64,000 nt of DNA from Wohlfahrtiimonas sp. G9077 (GCF_002252155.1 NZ_NEFD01000002.1:124001-188000); one strand, 5' to 3'. Positions 18,782-27,810 are shown, counted from the stretch's first letter. Notes: generated from the letters alone by a model not told the origin. Translations and numbers: made by a program.

Positions 18782-18845
18782 AAAAGATTAGCTTTCACTC
18801 ACTCTGTGTTCTGCCATAATAATTATCATAAATGGCTAATCTTTT
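18782..18845 (+). repeat. 11-bp inverted repeat between infA and rph
   Basis: AAAAGATTAGC (18782-18792) and GCTAATCTTTT (18835-18845) are perfect complements separated by 42 nt of A+T-rich sequence. There is no clear terminator for infA, so a long hairpin closing this spacer or a regulator dyad flanking the rph promoter are both possible. Confidence 0.45.
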
Positions 18846-18875
18846 CTCATCTTCAAAAAAATATAAGGGTTTCTC

Positions 18876-19589
18876 ATGCGTCCGTCTAATAGAGCATTCG
18901 ATGAAATGCGCTCCGTAGAATTCATTACTGACTATACAAAACATGCAGAAGGCTCTGTGTTGGCATGCTTTGGCGATACAAAAGTATTGTGCACAGCATC
19001 GATCGAGCACAAAGTCCCCTCTTTCATGCGTGGTGAAGGTCGTGGTTGGATTACGGCTGAATATGGCATGTTGCCACGTTCAACTCATTCAAGAATGGCG
19101 CGTGAAGCGGCAAAAGGCAAACAATCGGGTCGTACGCAGGAAATTCAGCGTTTGATCGGTCGCTCATTGCGTGCGGCGGTGAATTTAGAAACCTTAGGTG
19201 AATTTACCATCACAATTGACTGTGATGTTTTACAAGCCGATGGCGGCACGCGCACAACGGCCATTTCAGGTGGTTTTGTGGCGCTAAAAATGGCGATTGA
19301 TGCCATGCTCAAGCAAGGTTTAATCACAGAAAATCCCATCATTTCAAATGTTGCCGCAATCTCTGTGGGCATTTATGAAGGCAATGTGATCTCTGATTTA
19401 GAGTACATTGAGGATTCTGCTGCTCAAACAGATATGAATGTGGTGATGAATGGCGAAGGCCGCTTCATTGAGCTTCAAGCAACGGCAGAAGAAGCTGCAT
19501 TTACCGATGAAGAATTGGCCAAAATGATTGCCTTTGCCAAAGCGAGCATTGCGCAGATCATCGAAAAACAGAAGGCATGTTTTGCATAA
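18876..19589 (+). CDS. rph: ribonuclease PH
   Basis: Phosphorolytic 3'-5' exoribonuclease trimming tRNA precursors. 237 residues beginning [16 protein letters not shown], with [21 protein letters not shown] (the phosphate and RNA-binding loop), [16 protein letters not shown] and the [19 protein letters not shown] catalytic block with the metal-binding acidic residues. AAGGG sits 7 bp before the ATG. The stop overlaps the first base of the sfsA ATG, giving an rph-sfsA operon. Confidence 0.97.
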   Translation: MRPSNRAFDEMRSVEFITDYTKHAEGSVLACFGDTKVLCTASIEHKVPSFMRGEGRGWITAEYGMLPRSTHSRMAREAAKGKQSGRTQEIQRLIGRSLRAAVNLETLGEFTITIDCDVLQADGGTRTTAISGGFVALKMAIDAMLKQGLITENPIISNVAAISVGIYEGNVISDLEYIEDSAAQTDMNVVMNGEGRFIELQATAEEAAFTDEELAKMIAFAKASIAQIIEKQKACFA

Positions 19590-20320
19590 TGGACTTTAAG
19601 GTTCCTTTACAAAAAGCCACTCTATTAAAGCGCTATAAGCGCTTTTTAGCTGATGTGGTGCCGGAAAATAGCGATCAAATGCTCACCATTCACTGTGCAA
19701 ATACGGGCTCGATGCTCAATTGCTTTGTGCCAAATGGTGAGATTTGGTATGAGCCATCGCAAGATCCGAGCCGCAAAACCAAGGGCAGTTGGACATTGTC
19801 AAAAACGCCGCAAGGGCGCATGGCATGCATCAACACGCATTTGGCCAATGCGTTGGTGGAAGAGGCGCTTAATAATGGCATCATTACGGAACTTGCAGGC
19901 TTTACGCGTTTAAAGCGCGAAGTGAAGTATGGCGATGAGAATTCTAAAATCGACTTTTATCTTGAATATGCCGACGGACGCACGGTTTATTTGGAAGTCA
20001 AAAGCGTGACGCTTGGTTTTGATGAGAACAACATTGCTGCGTTTCCGGATGCGGTGACAACGCGTGGGGCAAAGCACTTGCGCGAACTTATGAACATTCA
20101 GTCAGCGACAACGGATGCTTACATTCTCTATTGTGTGAATTTATCTGGCATTGAAGGCGTGCGCGTGGCCTCAGAAATTGATGCAGCCTATGCGAGCGCA
20201 TTTGATGATGCTGTGCGTAACGGCGTGATGCCATTGGTGTATGGCACCACAATGGATGAAAACGGCATTTCCATCACGCATCGATTGCCATTTGTGGGCG
20301 CATCCGATAACGTAGGGTGA
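19589..20320 (+). CDS. sfsA: SfsA-family DNA/sugar-fermentation protein
   Basis: Cytoplasmic protein named for stimulation of maltose fermentation in E. coli; biochemical role still unclear, with a nuclease-like fold. I place the start at 19589 ([19 protein letters not shown]), which overlaps the rph stop by one base and matches the family N-terminus; a longer reading from 19577 would add four unconserved residues. 243 residues. CANTGSML, the GRMACINTHLAN block and the YLEVKSVTL motif (nuclease-type E-x-K) are visible. Confidence 0.92.
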   Translation: MDFKVPLQKATLLKRYKRFLADVVPENSDQMLTIHCANTGSMLNCFVPNGEIWYEPSQDPSRKTKGSWTLSKTPQGRMACINTHLANALVEEALNNGIITELAGFTRLKREVKYGDENSKIDFYLEYADGRTVYLEVKSVTLGFDENNIAAFPDAVTTRGAKHLRELMNIQSATTDAYILYCVNLSGIEGVRVASEIDAAYASAFDDAVRNGVMPLVYGTTMDENGISITHRLPFVGASDNVG

Positions 20321-20343
20321 ATCATCAACAAAGGTAATGGATC

Positions 20344-20958
20344 ATGAATGATTTAAGAGGACAAACCATCGGCTTAGCCGGTGCGATGCAAAGCGCAATT
20401 TTAGTGGATCGCTTTGCTAAAGATCACGAATATTTAACTGAATATGCCACAGGCTTGATTCACAGCATTTTTGAAACCGATCCTGATGGCTTAGAGGCTG
20501 TATATGGCAACTTTGCCAACATTGCCATGGGGCTGCATGCATTGGCGAGCCAAGAGAAATTATCCCGCGAGGTGATGACTTACTTTAATGCGGTGCTCGT
20601 CTTGCAAAAGCGTTTGCGTCAAAATGAAGCTTTACTCAACATCATGAGCAGTGGCATTGAGAACATTAAAGGGCGCTTGGTGCATTTTCCCATGATGCAT
20701 GAAAACATTCAGATGGCGCTTGCGGATCTGTATTCTCAAACCGTCAGCAAACTCAGTCCGCGCATTTACGTCAAAGGCACAGATCAATCCTTTTTAATGA
20801 GCGAGCGCAATGCCGCAATGATCCGCACGCTGTTATTGTCTGGCGTGCGTTCTGGGATTTTATGGCATCAATATGGCGGCACAACCTTTAAGCGCCTCTT
20901 TGGTTACCATAAAGTGGTCAATGAAGCGCGTCAGATTTTAGTGGAGATCACACAATAA
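20344..20958 (+). CDS. hflD: HflD homologue
   Basis: Membrane-associated helical protein of 204 residues; the E. coli homologue affects lambda CII stability and lysogenisation and normally lies downstream of mnmA. Family features are the N-terminal GLAGAMQSAILVDRFA, LSPRIYVKGTDQSFL and the C-terminal LLSGVRSGILWHQYGG. Here mnmA is absent: the gene is 23 bp after sfsA, with AAGGT before the ATG, so it may ride on the rph-sfsA transcript. It ends against the convergent kamA-type gene. Confidence 0.88.
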   Translation: MNDLRGQTIGLAGAMQSAILVDRFAKDHEYLTEYATGLIHSIFETDPDGLEAVYGNFANIAMGLHALASQEKLSREVMTYFNAVLVLQKRLRQNEALLNIMSSGIENIKGRLVHFPMMHENIQMALADLYSQTVSKLSPRIYVKGTDQSFLMSERNAAMIRTLLLSGVRSGILWHQYGGTTFKRLFGYHKVVNEARQILVEITQ

Positions 20959-21912
20959 TCAAAAGAGCGGTTTTTTGCCGTGCGGAATCTCTTGGATCAA
21001 TACTGGCACACAAATGCCGGACAGCTTAAGCCGAAGTTCTCGAATGAGGGCAACGGCTTTTTCTTCGGGCACGCGAAAGTGGCTGGTGCCGCGGGCAAAG
21101 TCAAGTTGATGCAGATAATAGGGCTTGATGTGCACTGCGATGAAACGGCGCATCAAAGCGGCGAGGGTTTCAAAATCATCATTGATGCCGCGCAGCATCA
21201 CCGATTGAGAAATGAGCATGATGCCATTTTGTTGTAAGCGCTTCATGGTGGCGGCAACGGCATCGGTCAACTCATCGGCATGATTGGCATGAATCACGAT
21301 GGTGAGCGTTTTGCCCAGTGCTTGAATGTGTGAAAAGAGCATTAATAACTCATCGGTGATCATCTCTGGGGCAACCACCGGAATGCGCGTATGAATGCGA
21401 ATGTTTTGAAGGTGCGGCACATGGGCTAAGCGCGTTAAAATGTGCGTTAAGCGATTGACGGATAAAATCAGAGGATCGCCGCCCGTTAAAATGATCTCCC
21501 AAAGCTCAGGATGGGATTGAATGTAAGCAAAGGCATTGTCTAATTCCTCGCGGCTTAAGGATTCCCCATATTGGCCAATCATCTCTTTACGAAAGCAAAA
21601 TCGGCAGTAAACAGCGCACAGTTGCGTCACTTTTAATAAAGCGCGATCTTGATAACGGTGCACAATGCCGGTGACCGGCGTATAGGGAATGTCGCCGATC
21701 GGATCACTGACTTCATCGTCTAAAATGATGCCTTCTTTGCTTGAGGGGATGAACTGTTGATAAATGGGGTTTGTGGCATCATGATCCATCAATGCTTGCA
21801 TGGCAGGGGAGATGCGAATTTGAAAGTGTTCGGCAACCCCTGAAAGATCCGCAGGGTTGTCAATCATGTTTGCTTGCTGTAAATCTTTGAGGGTTGTCCA
21901 GTATCGAGCCAT
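20959..21912 (-). CDS. epmB: KamA-family radical SAM protein (EF-P beta-lysylation EpmB or lysine 2,3-aminomutase-like)
   Basis: Radical SAM/PLP enzyme that isomerises lysine to beta-lysine; in most gammaproteobacteria it supplies R-beta-lysine to EpmA for EF-P modification. From the ATG at 21912 it has 317 residues. The cluster cysteines are C99, C103 and C106 (C-AVY-C-RF-C), followed by LTGGDPL. The style (DDEVSDPIGDIPYTPVTGIVHRYQDRALL and YCRFCFRKEM) resembles alphaproteobacterial lysine-aminomutase-like proteins more than E. coli EpmB. The C-terminus is short, but K313 or K314 in HGKKPLF may serve as PLP lysine. No efp or epmA is adjacent. An upstream ATG at 21960 would add 16 unlikely residues. 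Confidence 0.78.
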   Translation of the reverse strand: MARYWTTLKDLQQANMIDNPADLSGVAEHFQIRISPAMQALMDHDATNPIYQQFIPSSKEGIILDDEVSDPIGDIPYTPVTGIVHRYQDRALLKVTQLCAVYCRFCFRKEMIGQYGESLSREELDNAFAYIQSHPELWEIILTGGDPLILSVNRLTHILTRLAHVPHLQNIRIHTRIPVVAPEMITDELLMLFSHIQALGKTLTIVIHANHADELTDAVAATMKRLQQNGIMLISQSVMLRGINDDFETLAALMRRFIAVHIKPYYLHQLDFARGTSHFRVPEEKAVALIRELRLKLSGICVPVLIQEIPHGKKPLF

Positions 21913-21990
21913 AATCGTCTGATGAGGTTTATTGTGAAAGGAAAAAATGATACAGTCCATTTTCGCAACTGTATAGTCTAAACCGATATT

Positions 21991-22929
21991 ATGCCGAATT
22001 TTCCAGTTATTTTCTTGATGGGGCCGACGGCTTCCGGTAAAACCGACACCGCGCTTGCCTTAGCTGACCATTTTCCTTGCCATTTAATTTCATGTGACTC
22101 TGCGCTCATTTATCGTGACATGGACATTGGCACCGCAAAGCCGGATCCACAAACCCTTGAGCGCTATCCTCATGCATTGGTGGACATTTTATCCCCAATG
22201 GCGCGCTATTCTGCCGAGCAATTTAGGCAAGATGCCCGTGCGGAAATTGAGATTGCCCGTGCAGCAGGCAAAATGCCTGTGATTGTGGGCGGCACGTTTT
22301 TATACATGAAGGCGTTGATTGAAGGCATCTCGCCGATTCCGCCCGTTAAAGATGAAGTGCGCTCTGAGTTGTTAGCACGTCATCAAACAGAAGGCATTGA
22401 GCCTTTGTATGCGCAATTATCTCATTTAGATCCTGAAAGTGCCGCCCGTTTAGCGCCTGCTGATACGCAGCGCATTTTACGTGCACTCGAAGTGGTGTTA
22501 AGCACGGGACAAACCCTCAACCATTTCTGGCAATTGCCACCGAAAGAGGCATTGCCATATCCTTATCTTAAATTTGCTTTAACCTATCAAGACATTGCGC
22601 GTGCAAATGCGCGCATGGCGCTGCGTTTTGAGCAAATGATGGCGTTAGGCTTTGTGGATGAAGTGGTGCATTTACGTGAGAAATATCCTGAACTCAATGG
22701 GGATTATCCATCGCAGCGCGCGGTGGGTTATCGTCAAATTTGGGATTATTTAGAGGGTTTAATGACAAAAGAAGACGCCATTGAGCGCGCCATCATCGCC
22801 ACGCGCCAATATGCCAAGCGTCAGCGCACGTGGCTAAGAAGCGAAACTGAGTTGTTGCCTGTGAATGTGGAAACCTTAAATTTTCATCAAACCATCATTC
22901 AGCGGATTGAGGCTGAGCTTCCTGCGTAA
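21991..22929 (+). CDS. miaA: tRNA dimethylallyltransferase
   Basis: Transfers a dimethylallyl group to A37 of tRNAs reading UNN codons. 312 residues with the P-loop GPTASGKT at 11-18, DSALIYRDMDIGTAKP and the GGTFLYMKALIEG block, then the C-terminal QRAVGYRQIWDYL and TRQYAKRQRTWLR. It diverges from the KamA-type gene and overlaps the convergent TAXI-like gene by 35 bp at its 3' end. No hfq follows, unlike E. coli. Confidence 0.96.
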   Translation: MPNFPVIFLMGPTASGKTDTALALADHFPCHLISCDSALIYRDMDIGTAKPDPQTLERYPHALVDILSPMARYSAEQFRQDARAEIEIARAAGKMPVIVGGTFLYMKALIEGISPIPPVKDEVRSELLARHQTEGIEPLYAQLSHLDPESAARLAPADTQRILRALEVVLSTGQTLNHFWQLPPKEALPYPYLKFALTYQDIARANARMALRFEQMMALGFVDEVVHLREKYPELNGDYPSQRAVGYRQIWDYLEGLMTKEDAIERAIIATRQYAKRQRTWLRSETELLPVNVETLNFHQTIIQRIEAELPA

Positions 22930-23869
22930 CCGGCGGCAATTTAGGTGCGAGATTTTCTCGCATCTGCTCAATCATCGCTTGGCCCAATGGATGCAGTTTA
23001 ATGGGATTGATGTCGTAAGTATCCACAATGGTTTTCGGCGTGATGTTGGTGCGCACCGTGGTTAAATTGATCTCATCCTCAATGTGCTCAAGGCTCTCTA
23101 ACACGGCATCGGTCACATCCGGGCTTGGATTGACCACCAAAAATGTGCGTGAACGCAATGTATTGATGTCTTTTGGCATGCGCCAATACATGCCCTTTGG
23201 AATGGTACCAGGATAGAGTCCAAGGCTGCTTTTGATGATCTTTTGGATCTGTTCATCGGTAAAAGAGAGAATTTGCCCATCACAGCTTGTGGTCAGTTCG
23301 CGCACCAATGCGCTCGATGGATTGGACATGATCATCACGCCATCGATGGAAAAGCTGCAAAATAGATCAGAGAGCTGGGATAAGCCATTACTGATGGGAA
23401 AATAGACATCTTTTTCCGTGAGCCCCAAGGATTTGGCCAACGGCTTGCCACGGTGTTCTTTGGTGGCCCAATCGGTAACGCCAATGGTGCGATCGCGAAA
23501 GCTGGCCACAGATTCAAGCGTCACATCATGGCTGCCCACCAATAACAAATATTGTTGATAGAGCGGGGCGATGATGATGGGTTGGCGCTTTTGTTTTTGA
23601 TTGGCGATGAGCACTTCTTCAGGCATCAAAGCAATTTGAATGTCGTTGTTCATGAGTCGATCCCACATCACTTCAGAATCCACAAATTGTGTGGTGCAGT
23701 GATTATTTGGGTGATCGGCTTCAAAGCCAAAGCAAACAAGGTTTGTGGCTTCTTTGGTGATGTCTAATGTATCGCTGTAGCCCACTGTAATGTTTCGAAG
23801 CTCATCGGCATGAAGCGGTACAAAGATGAGGGTGCACAGTGCAGCAATCGAGCGAATTTTTTTCATCAT
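22895..23869 (-). CDS. TAXI-family periplasmic binding protein (orphan)
   Basis: Predicted secreted solute-binding protein of about 325 residues. The start is taken at the ATG 23869 (the next codon is also ATG), because TGAGG lies 9 bp upstream and the signal peptide (MMKKIRSIAALCTLIFVPLHA) then follows directly. The two-lobed TAXI/NMT1 pattern is suggested by DIQIALMPEEVLIANQ, DRTIGVTDW, GVMIMSNPSSALVREL and the terminal IKLHPLGQAMIEQM. TAXI proteins normally feed TRAP transporters, but no DctQM-like membrane genes are nearby, so it is either an orphan receptor or a sensor. The last 35 bp overlap miaA convergently. Confidence 0.7.
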   Translation of the reverse strand: MMKKIRSIAALCTLIFVPLHADELRNITVGYSDTLDITKEATNLVCFGFEADHPNNHCTTQFVDSEVMWDRLMNNDIQIALMPEEVLIANQKQKRQPIIIAPLYQQYLLLVGSHDVTLESVASFRDRTIGVTDWATKEHRGKPLAKSLGLTEKDVYFPISNGLSQLSDLFCSFSIDGVMIMSNPSSALVRELTTSCDGQILSFTDEQIQKIIKSSLGLYPGTIPKGMYWRMPKDINTLRSRTFLVVNPSPDVTDAVLESLEHIEDEINLTTVRTNITPKTIVDTYDINPIKLHPLGQAMIEQMRENLAPKLPPVTQEAQPQSAE

Positions 23870-23927
23870 GATTATCAACCTCAGACAACTCGAAACATCA
23901 AATTTAGCACGATGGCAAATTTGGCGC

Positions 23928-23951
23928 AAAAAAAAACCTAGCTAGGCTAGG
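23928..23951 (-). terminator. terminator of tRNA-Asn copy 2
   Basis: CCTAGC-TAG-GCTAGG hairpin; on the minus strand it is followed by nine T. The arms equal those of the first tRNA-Asn terminator. Confidence 0.85.
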
Positions 23952-23961
23952 TTTCTTAATT

Positions 23962-24038
23962 TGGCTCCTCGACCTGGGCTCGAACCAGGGACCCCTTGAT
24001 TAACAGTCAAGTGCTACTACCAACTGAGCTATCGAGGA
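23962..24038 (-). tRNA. tRNA-Asn (GTT), copy 2
   Basis: All 77 bases are identical to the copy at 13893-13969 but on the opposite strand, including the D-arm peculiarity and encoded CCA. Flanks are also similar: ATCCTT(A)AT before and AATTAA(G)AAACCTAGC after. Confidence 0.97.
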
Positions 24039-24051
24039 ATTAAGGATTCGC

Positions 24052-24079
24052 ATTATAGCCATTGTGTGATGAATGTCAA
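24052..24079 (-). promoter_or_regulatory. promoter of tRNA-Asn copy 2
   Basis: Reading the minus strand: TTGACA (24079-24074), 16-bp spacer, TATAAT (24057-24052), the same perfect layout as copy 1. The rest of the spacer up to 24313 is very A+T-rich and holds no gene that I can support; AAGGAG for the AbgT gene ends it. Confidence 0.85.
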
Positions 24080-24313
24080 CACTTTTTTAAACGTCTGACG
24101 AAAAATTGTCATCAAAAATCTTCTACTGGGAAACAAAAAAACTACCAATGACTGCCCAATGAACGGTGTAAAGTAAAATATAAATAAATTATTTAGAAAT
24201 TTTTTTAAAATAAATGAAAAAAATTATTTTATTTGGACAAAACTCAAGATAAAAATGTAGCTTTTTAGTAATATTGGGCGTTTATTGTATTCAAAAAATC
24301 TAAGGAGCAACTG

Positions 24314-25879
24314 ATGGCGGAGCCTAAAGTTAAAGATCGATCCGTGGGATTGGTCAATAAATTTCTCAATGGCATTGAGTGGGTGGGGAATAAATTGCCC
24401 TCACCCTCATTGTTATTCTTTTATTCGATGTTGTTGATCATGGTGGCATCGTGGCCATTGTCCTACGTGAATTTCTCGTTTTCGATTGCCGATGCTTCAG
24501 GTGAAATCAATACTTCTGTGGAGCATGTGCATAACTTATTGTCTGGCGAGAAAATTGTCTACTTCTTAGAAAATTTTGTCAAAATCTTCATTGGTTTTGC
24601 ACCGCTTGGCGTTGTGGTTGTGGGGATGCTTGGCATTGGCGTGGCAGAACGCACCGGCTACATTGATGTGGCATTGAAAAAATTACTCAACATTACGCCA
24701 AACAAACTGTTAACACCGATGGTGCTTTTTGTGGCGATGCTCAGCCACTTTGCAGCAGATGCCGGCTACATCGTCGTGATTCCAATTGGCGGGATTTTAT
24801 TCTATGCAGCAGGTCGTCATCCTGTGGCGGGGATTGCCGCAGCATTTGCCGGTGTGTCTGCCGGTTTCTCTGCAAACTTGATCCCTTCAACAAACGACAT
24901 TTTATTGCAAGGCATTACAGAACAAGCGGCGCGCATCATTGATCCTGCCTATACGGTGAATGTGTTGTCTAACTGGGCATTTGGCAGTGCATCTGTCTTT
25001 TTTTTGGTGATTGTGGGCTGGTTTGTGACAGATAAAATTGTAGAGCCTCGTTTAGCGGGCGTTAAAATCGATGGCGACACCCAAGCTGAAGAGCGCCGTG
25101 ATGTGACGCCAAAAGAGAACCGCGCATTCTGGATTGCCTCTTTCGTGATGATTGCAATTTTAGCAGTGTTTACCATTTGGGCAATGCCTGCTGATTCATT
25201 ACTGCGTACAGAAGGCTCTTTAACAAGTGCACGCGCACCTTTGATGCGTTCGATTGTGGCCATCATCTTCATTGGCTTCATCATTCCGGGCATTGTGTAC
25301 GGCTATTTGGTGGGCTATTACAAAAAAGCGGATGATGTGATCGCATCGCTCATGGAAAATATGAAAGACATGAGCAGCTTCCTTGTGATGATGTTCTTTT
25401 GTGCGTTTTTCATCGAAGCATTCACGCAATCGGGCTTAGGTCGCATCATTGCATTGGCAGGTGCTGAAGGCCTTCAAGGTTTACGTGTGGGCGCTTATAC
25501 CACTGTTGTATTGGCGATTTTATTCATTGCGTTTATCAACTTATTCATTGGTTCGGCTTCAGCAAAATGGGTATTGTTGTCCCCAATTTTGGTGCCCATG
25601 ATGATGCATTTAGGCATCGCGCCAGAATTGACGCAAGCGGCCTATCGCGTGGGTGATTCTACAACGAACATTATCTCACCTTTGATGACTTACTTTGCAT
25701 TGGTGGTGGTTTACTGTCAGCGTTATGTGAAATCAACGGGCGTTGGCACATTGATCTCCACAATGATTCCATACACGTTGGCCTTCTTAGTGACGTGGAT
25801 TGTCTTCTTGTTGGTGTGGTGGGGCTTAGGTTTACCACTTGGCATTGAGGGCGCTTATTTATATACGCCCGCAAGTTAA
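24314..25879 (+). CDS. AbgT-family transporter, copy 1
   Basis: Inner-membrane carrier of 521 residues in the AbgT family, which includes the p-aminobenzoyl-glutamate importer AbgT and the sulfonamide/drug exporters MtrF and YdaH. Membrane helices occupy most of the protein; family blocks are NKLPSPSLLFFYSMLL, GIGVAERTGYIDVALKK, SHFAADAGYIVVIPIGG, FSANLIPSTNDILL and the C-terminal YRVGDSTTNIISPLMTYF. AAGGAG precedes the ATG. Unlike copy 2 it has no peptidase partner; it is flanked by a tRNA and a convergent DUF3108 gene. Confidence 0.92.
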   Translation: MAEPKVKDRSVGLVNKFLNGIEWVGNKLPSPSLLFFYSMLLIMVASWPLSYVNFSFSIADASGEINTSVEHVHNLLSGEKIVYFLENFVKIFIGFAPLGVVVVGMLGIGVAERTGYIDVALKKLLNITPNKLLTPMVLFVAMLSHFAADAGYIVVIPIGGILFYAAGRHPVAGIAAAFAGVSAGFSANLIPSTNDILLQGITEQAARIIDPAYTVNVLSNWAFGSASVFFLVIVGWFVTDKIVEPRLAGVKIDGDTQAEERRDVTPKENRAFWIASFVMIAILAVFTIWAMPADSLLRTEGSLTSARAPLMRSIVAIIFIGFIIPGIVYGYLVGYYKKADDVIASLMENMKDMSSFLVMMFFCAFFIEAFTQSGLGRIIALAGAEGLQGLRVGAYTTVVLAILFIAFINLFIGSASAKWVLLSPILVPMMMHLGIAPELTQAAYRVGDSTTNIISPLMTYFALVVVYCQRYVKSTGVGTLISTMIPYTLAFLVTWIVFLLVWWGLGLPLGIEGAYLYTPAS

Positions 25880-25896
25880 TCTTTGACACAATCAAA

Positions 25897-25920
25897 AGCC
25901 CTGCAATGCAGGGCTTTTTT
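25897..25920 (+). terminator. bidirectional terminator between abgT-like and DUF3108 genes
   Basis: AGCCCTGCA-A-TGCAGGGCT dyad with TTTTTT on the plus side and TTTTGAT on the minus side, serving the two convergent genes. Confidence 0.85.
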
Positions 25921-25929
25921 ATTGGATGA

Positions 25930-26583
25930 TCATTGCGTGATGATGCGGCGAAGCTCTAATTCATAGCGTTTGCCTTTGTCATAATAGACGATGAACGAGG
26001 GCACAAAGTAGAGGTTTTTTGCCAAACCCACTTCAATCTTTTTATCGCCCTCACCGCCGACATAATAGGCAGAGACCTCTTTTTTATTATTCACATAGTG
26101 TTGTTTGTCGGCTTTTTTCTCAAGGGCTTGCAGGGCATAGAGCTTTTTACCATTGGTGGCATGGGTGCCAGCTTTAGGGGCATTTTGGTTGATGCTCATT
26201 TGCCAAGCAATGGAGAATAAATCTTGGGTCAATTGCGGCAGCGACTCACTTTTTTGTGTGGGCAATTTGCCATATGTGATGGTGCCTTTTTGATAATCAA
26301 ATTGCGCCGATGAATATAAGTCATTGCTGCGATAGACGCTGTATTGCGTAGGCATCAGTTGATCATCTTTAATGATGCCTTTGGTGACAAAGCGCATGTT
26401 TTTAAAGGGAATGTTGATGTTGGTGATGATGGTGTAATTTTTATCATCGTGTTGAAATTTTAAGGTGGCCGGAATGCCATAAGGGCCGCTGTATTCAAGC
26501 GTCATCTCTTTAGGCAATTCAAGGGCGATGCTCAATTGCGTTAACACTGCGATCGATAGTAGGGTACGATAGAAATATTTCAT
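25930..26583 (-). CDS. secreted DUF3108-family protein
   Basis: 217-residue exported protein of unknown function. The ATG at 26583 has AAGGAG 6 bp upstream and is followed by a signal peptide (MKYFYRTLLSIAVLTQLSIA); the longer frame reading upstream is not used. The mature part is beta-rich: LEYSGPYGIPATLKFQHDDKNYTI, followed by TQYSVYRSNDLYSSAQFDYQKGTITYG, typical of DUF3108 proteins, which are thought to be periplasmic or outer-membrane-associated. It is divergent from argC and convergent with the AbgT gene; no functional partner is evident. Confidence 0.75.
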   Translation of the reverse strand: MKYFYRTLLSIAVLTQLSIALELPKEMTLEYSGPYGIPATLKFQHDDKNYTIITNINIPFKNMRFVTKGIIKDDQLMPTQYSVYRSNDLYSSAQFDYQKGTITYGKLPTQKSESLPQLTQDLFSIAWQMSINQNAPKAGTHATNGKKLYALQALEKKADKQHYVNNKKEVSAYYVGGEGDKKIEVGLAKNLYFVPSFIVYYDKGKRYELELRRIITQ

Positions 26584-26741
26584 GAATCTCCTTACATTGT
26601 TCAATGACTCATTAGAGTATGGTAGCGATTTGATGAAAAAGGGGAAAGTCATCTTTTATTTTTCAAATCATCAAAAAAATGGAATTGCCTATTCTTTAAC
26701 CGAAGATTCCTTGCTACATTATGATGTTCAAGGAGGAAAAT

Positions 26742-27788
26742 ATGTCACAAAAAAGTATTTCGGTCGGTATCATCGGTGCCACGGGATATGCAGGCCAGCA
26801 ATTGGTTTGGCTATTGCATCAACATCCTAACGTGGTGATTAATTTTGTCGCATCGCACAGTCACAGTGCAAAACAGTTTTCGGAAGTGTACCGAAACTAT
26901 GAATCGTTTTTTGATAAACGACTCATCAATTTAGAAGAGGTCGAACCGCGACTGCGATCCATCGATTTACTTTTTTTAGCCTTGCCGCACGGTTTGTCTG
27001 AGCCTTTGACGAAAAAAGCCTTAGAAGCGGGCATTAAGGTGATTGATTTAGGCGCGGATTTCCGTTTTGATGACGAGAAAATCTTCGAGAAATGGTACAA
27101 CACAGAGCATGATGATCCTGCCATCAATCGCCAAGCGGTCTATGGTTTACCAGAGTTGTATCGTGATGAGATCACTCAGGCCCATTTAGTGGCGTGTCCA
27201 GGTTGTTACCCAACCTCTGCCATTTTAGGCGTTGCGCCCCTTTTAAAAACAGGTGCTGTGAAGCCTTCTGTGATTGTTGATGCCAAATCTGGCGTCAGTG
27301 GCGCAGGGCGCAGTGAGAAATTAGAATTGCTCTTTGCAGAGCTCAATGAAAATTTTAAAGCTTACGGTCTATTTTCCCATCGCCATACGCCAGAGATTGC
27401 CCAAGAGATGAGTAAGCTCTTGCATGCGCCGATGGATGTCACGTTTACGCCACATTTATTGCCCATCAATCGCGGCATTTTATCAACGATTTATTTAGAC
27501 ATCACAGAGCCGATGACAGAAGCTGATGTGTATCAGCAGTACATTGCCATGTATAAAGATGAGCCATTTGTGCGCGTGGTGAATCAGTTGCCACAAATTT
27601 CTCATGTGAAAAACAGTAATTTGTGCGAAGTGGGTTTACGCGTCGATGAAGCGCGCCAAAAAGTGATTGTGGTCTCTGCCATTGATAACCTCATCAAAGG
27701 GGCAAGCGGGCAAGCGGTGCAATGCATGAACTTGATGTTTGGCATCAAAGAAACCACAGGCATTCATCAATTATCCATGTACATCTAA
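26742..27788 (+). CDS. argC: N-acetyl-gamma-glutamyl-phosphate reductase
   Basis: Third step of arginine synthesis: NADPH reduction of N-acetylglutamyl-phosphate to the semialdehyde. The start at 26742 follows a perfect AAGGAGG; upstream ATG at 26721 is less likely. 348 residues with the NADP loop GIIGATGYAG (9-18) and catalytic C155 in ACPGCYPTSA. First gene of an argC-argJ-argB-argD cluster with short gaps of 22, 9 and overlap. No clear ARG box was found in the 158-bp divergent spacer. Confidence 0.97.
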   Translation: MSQKSISVGIIGATGYAGQQLVWLLHQHPNVVINFVASHSHSAKQFSEVYRNYESFFDKRLINLEEVEPRLRSIDLLFLALPHGLSEPLTKKALEAGIKVIDLGADFRFDDEKIFEKWYNTEHDDPAINRQAVYGLPELYRDEITQAHLVACPGCYPTSAILGVAPLLKTGAVKPSVIVDAKSGVSGAGRSEKLELLFAELNENFKAYGLFSHRHTPEIAQEMSKLLHAPMDVTFTPHLLPINRGILSTIYLDITEPMTEADVYQQYIAMYKDEPFVRVVNQLPQISHVKNSNLCEVGLRVDEARQKVIVVSAIDNLIKGASGQAVQCMNLMFGIKETTGIHQLSMYI

Positions 27789-27810
27789 ACATAACAACGG
27801 AATAACAATT

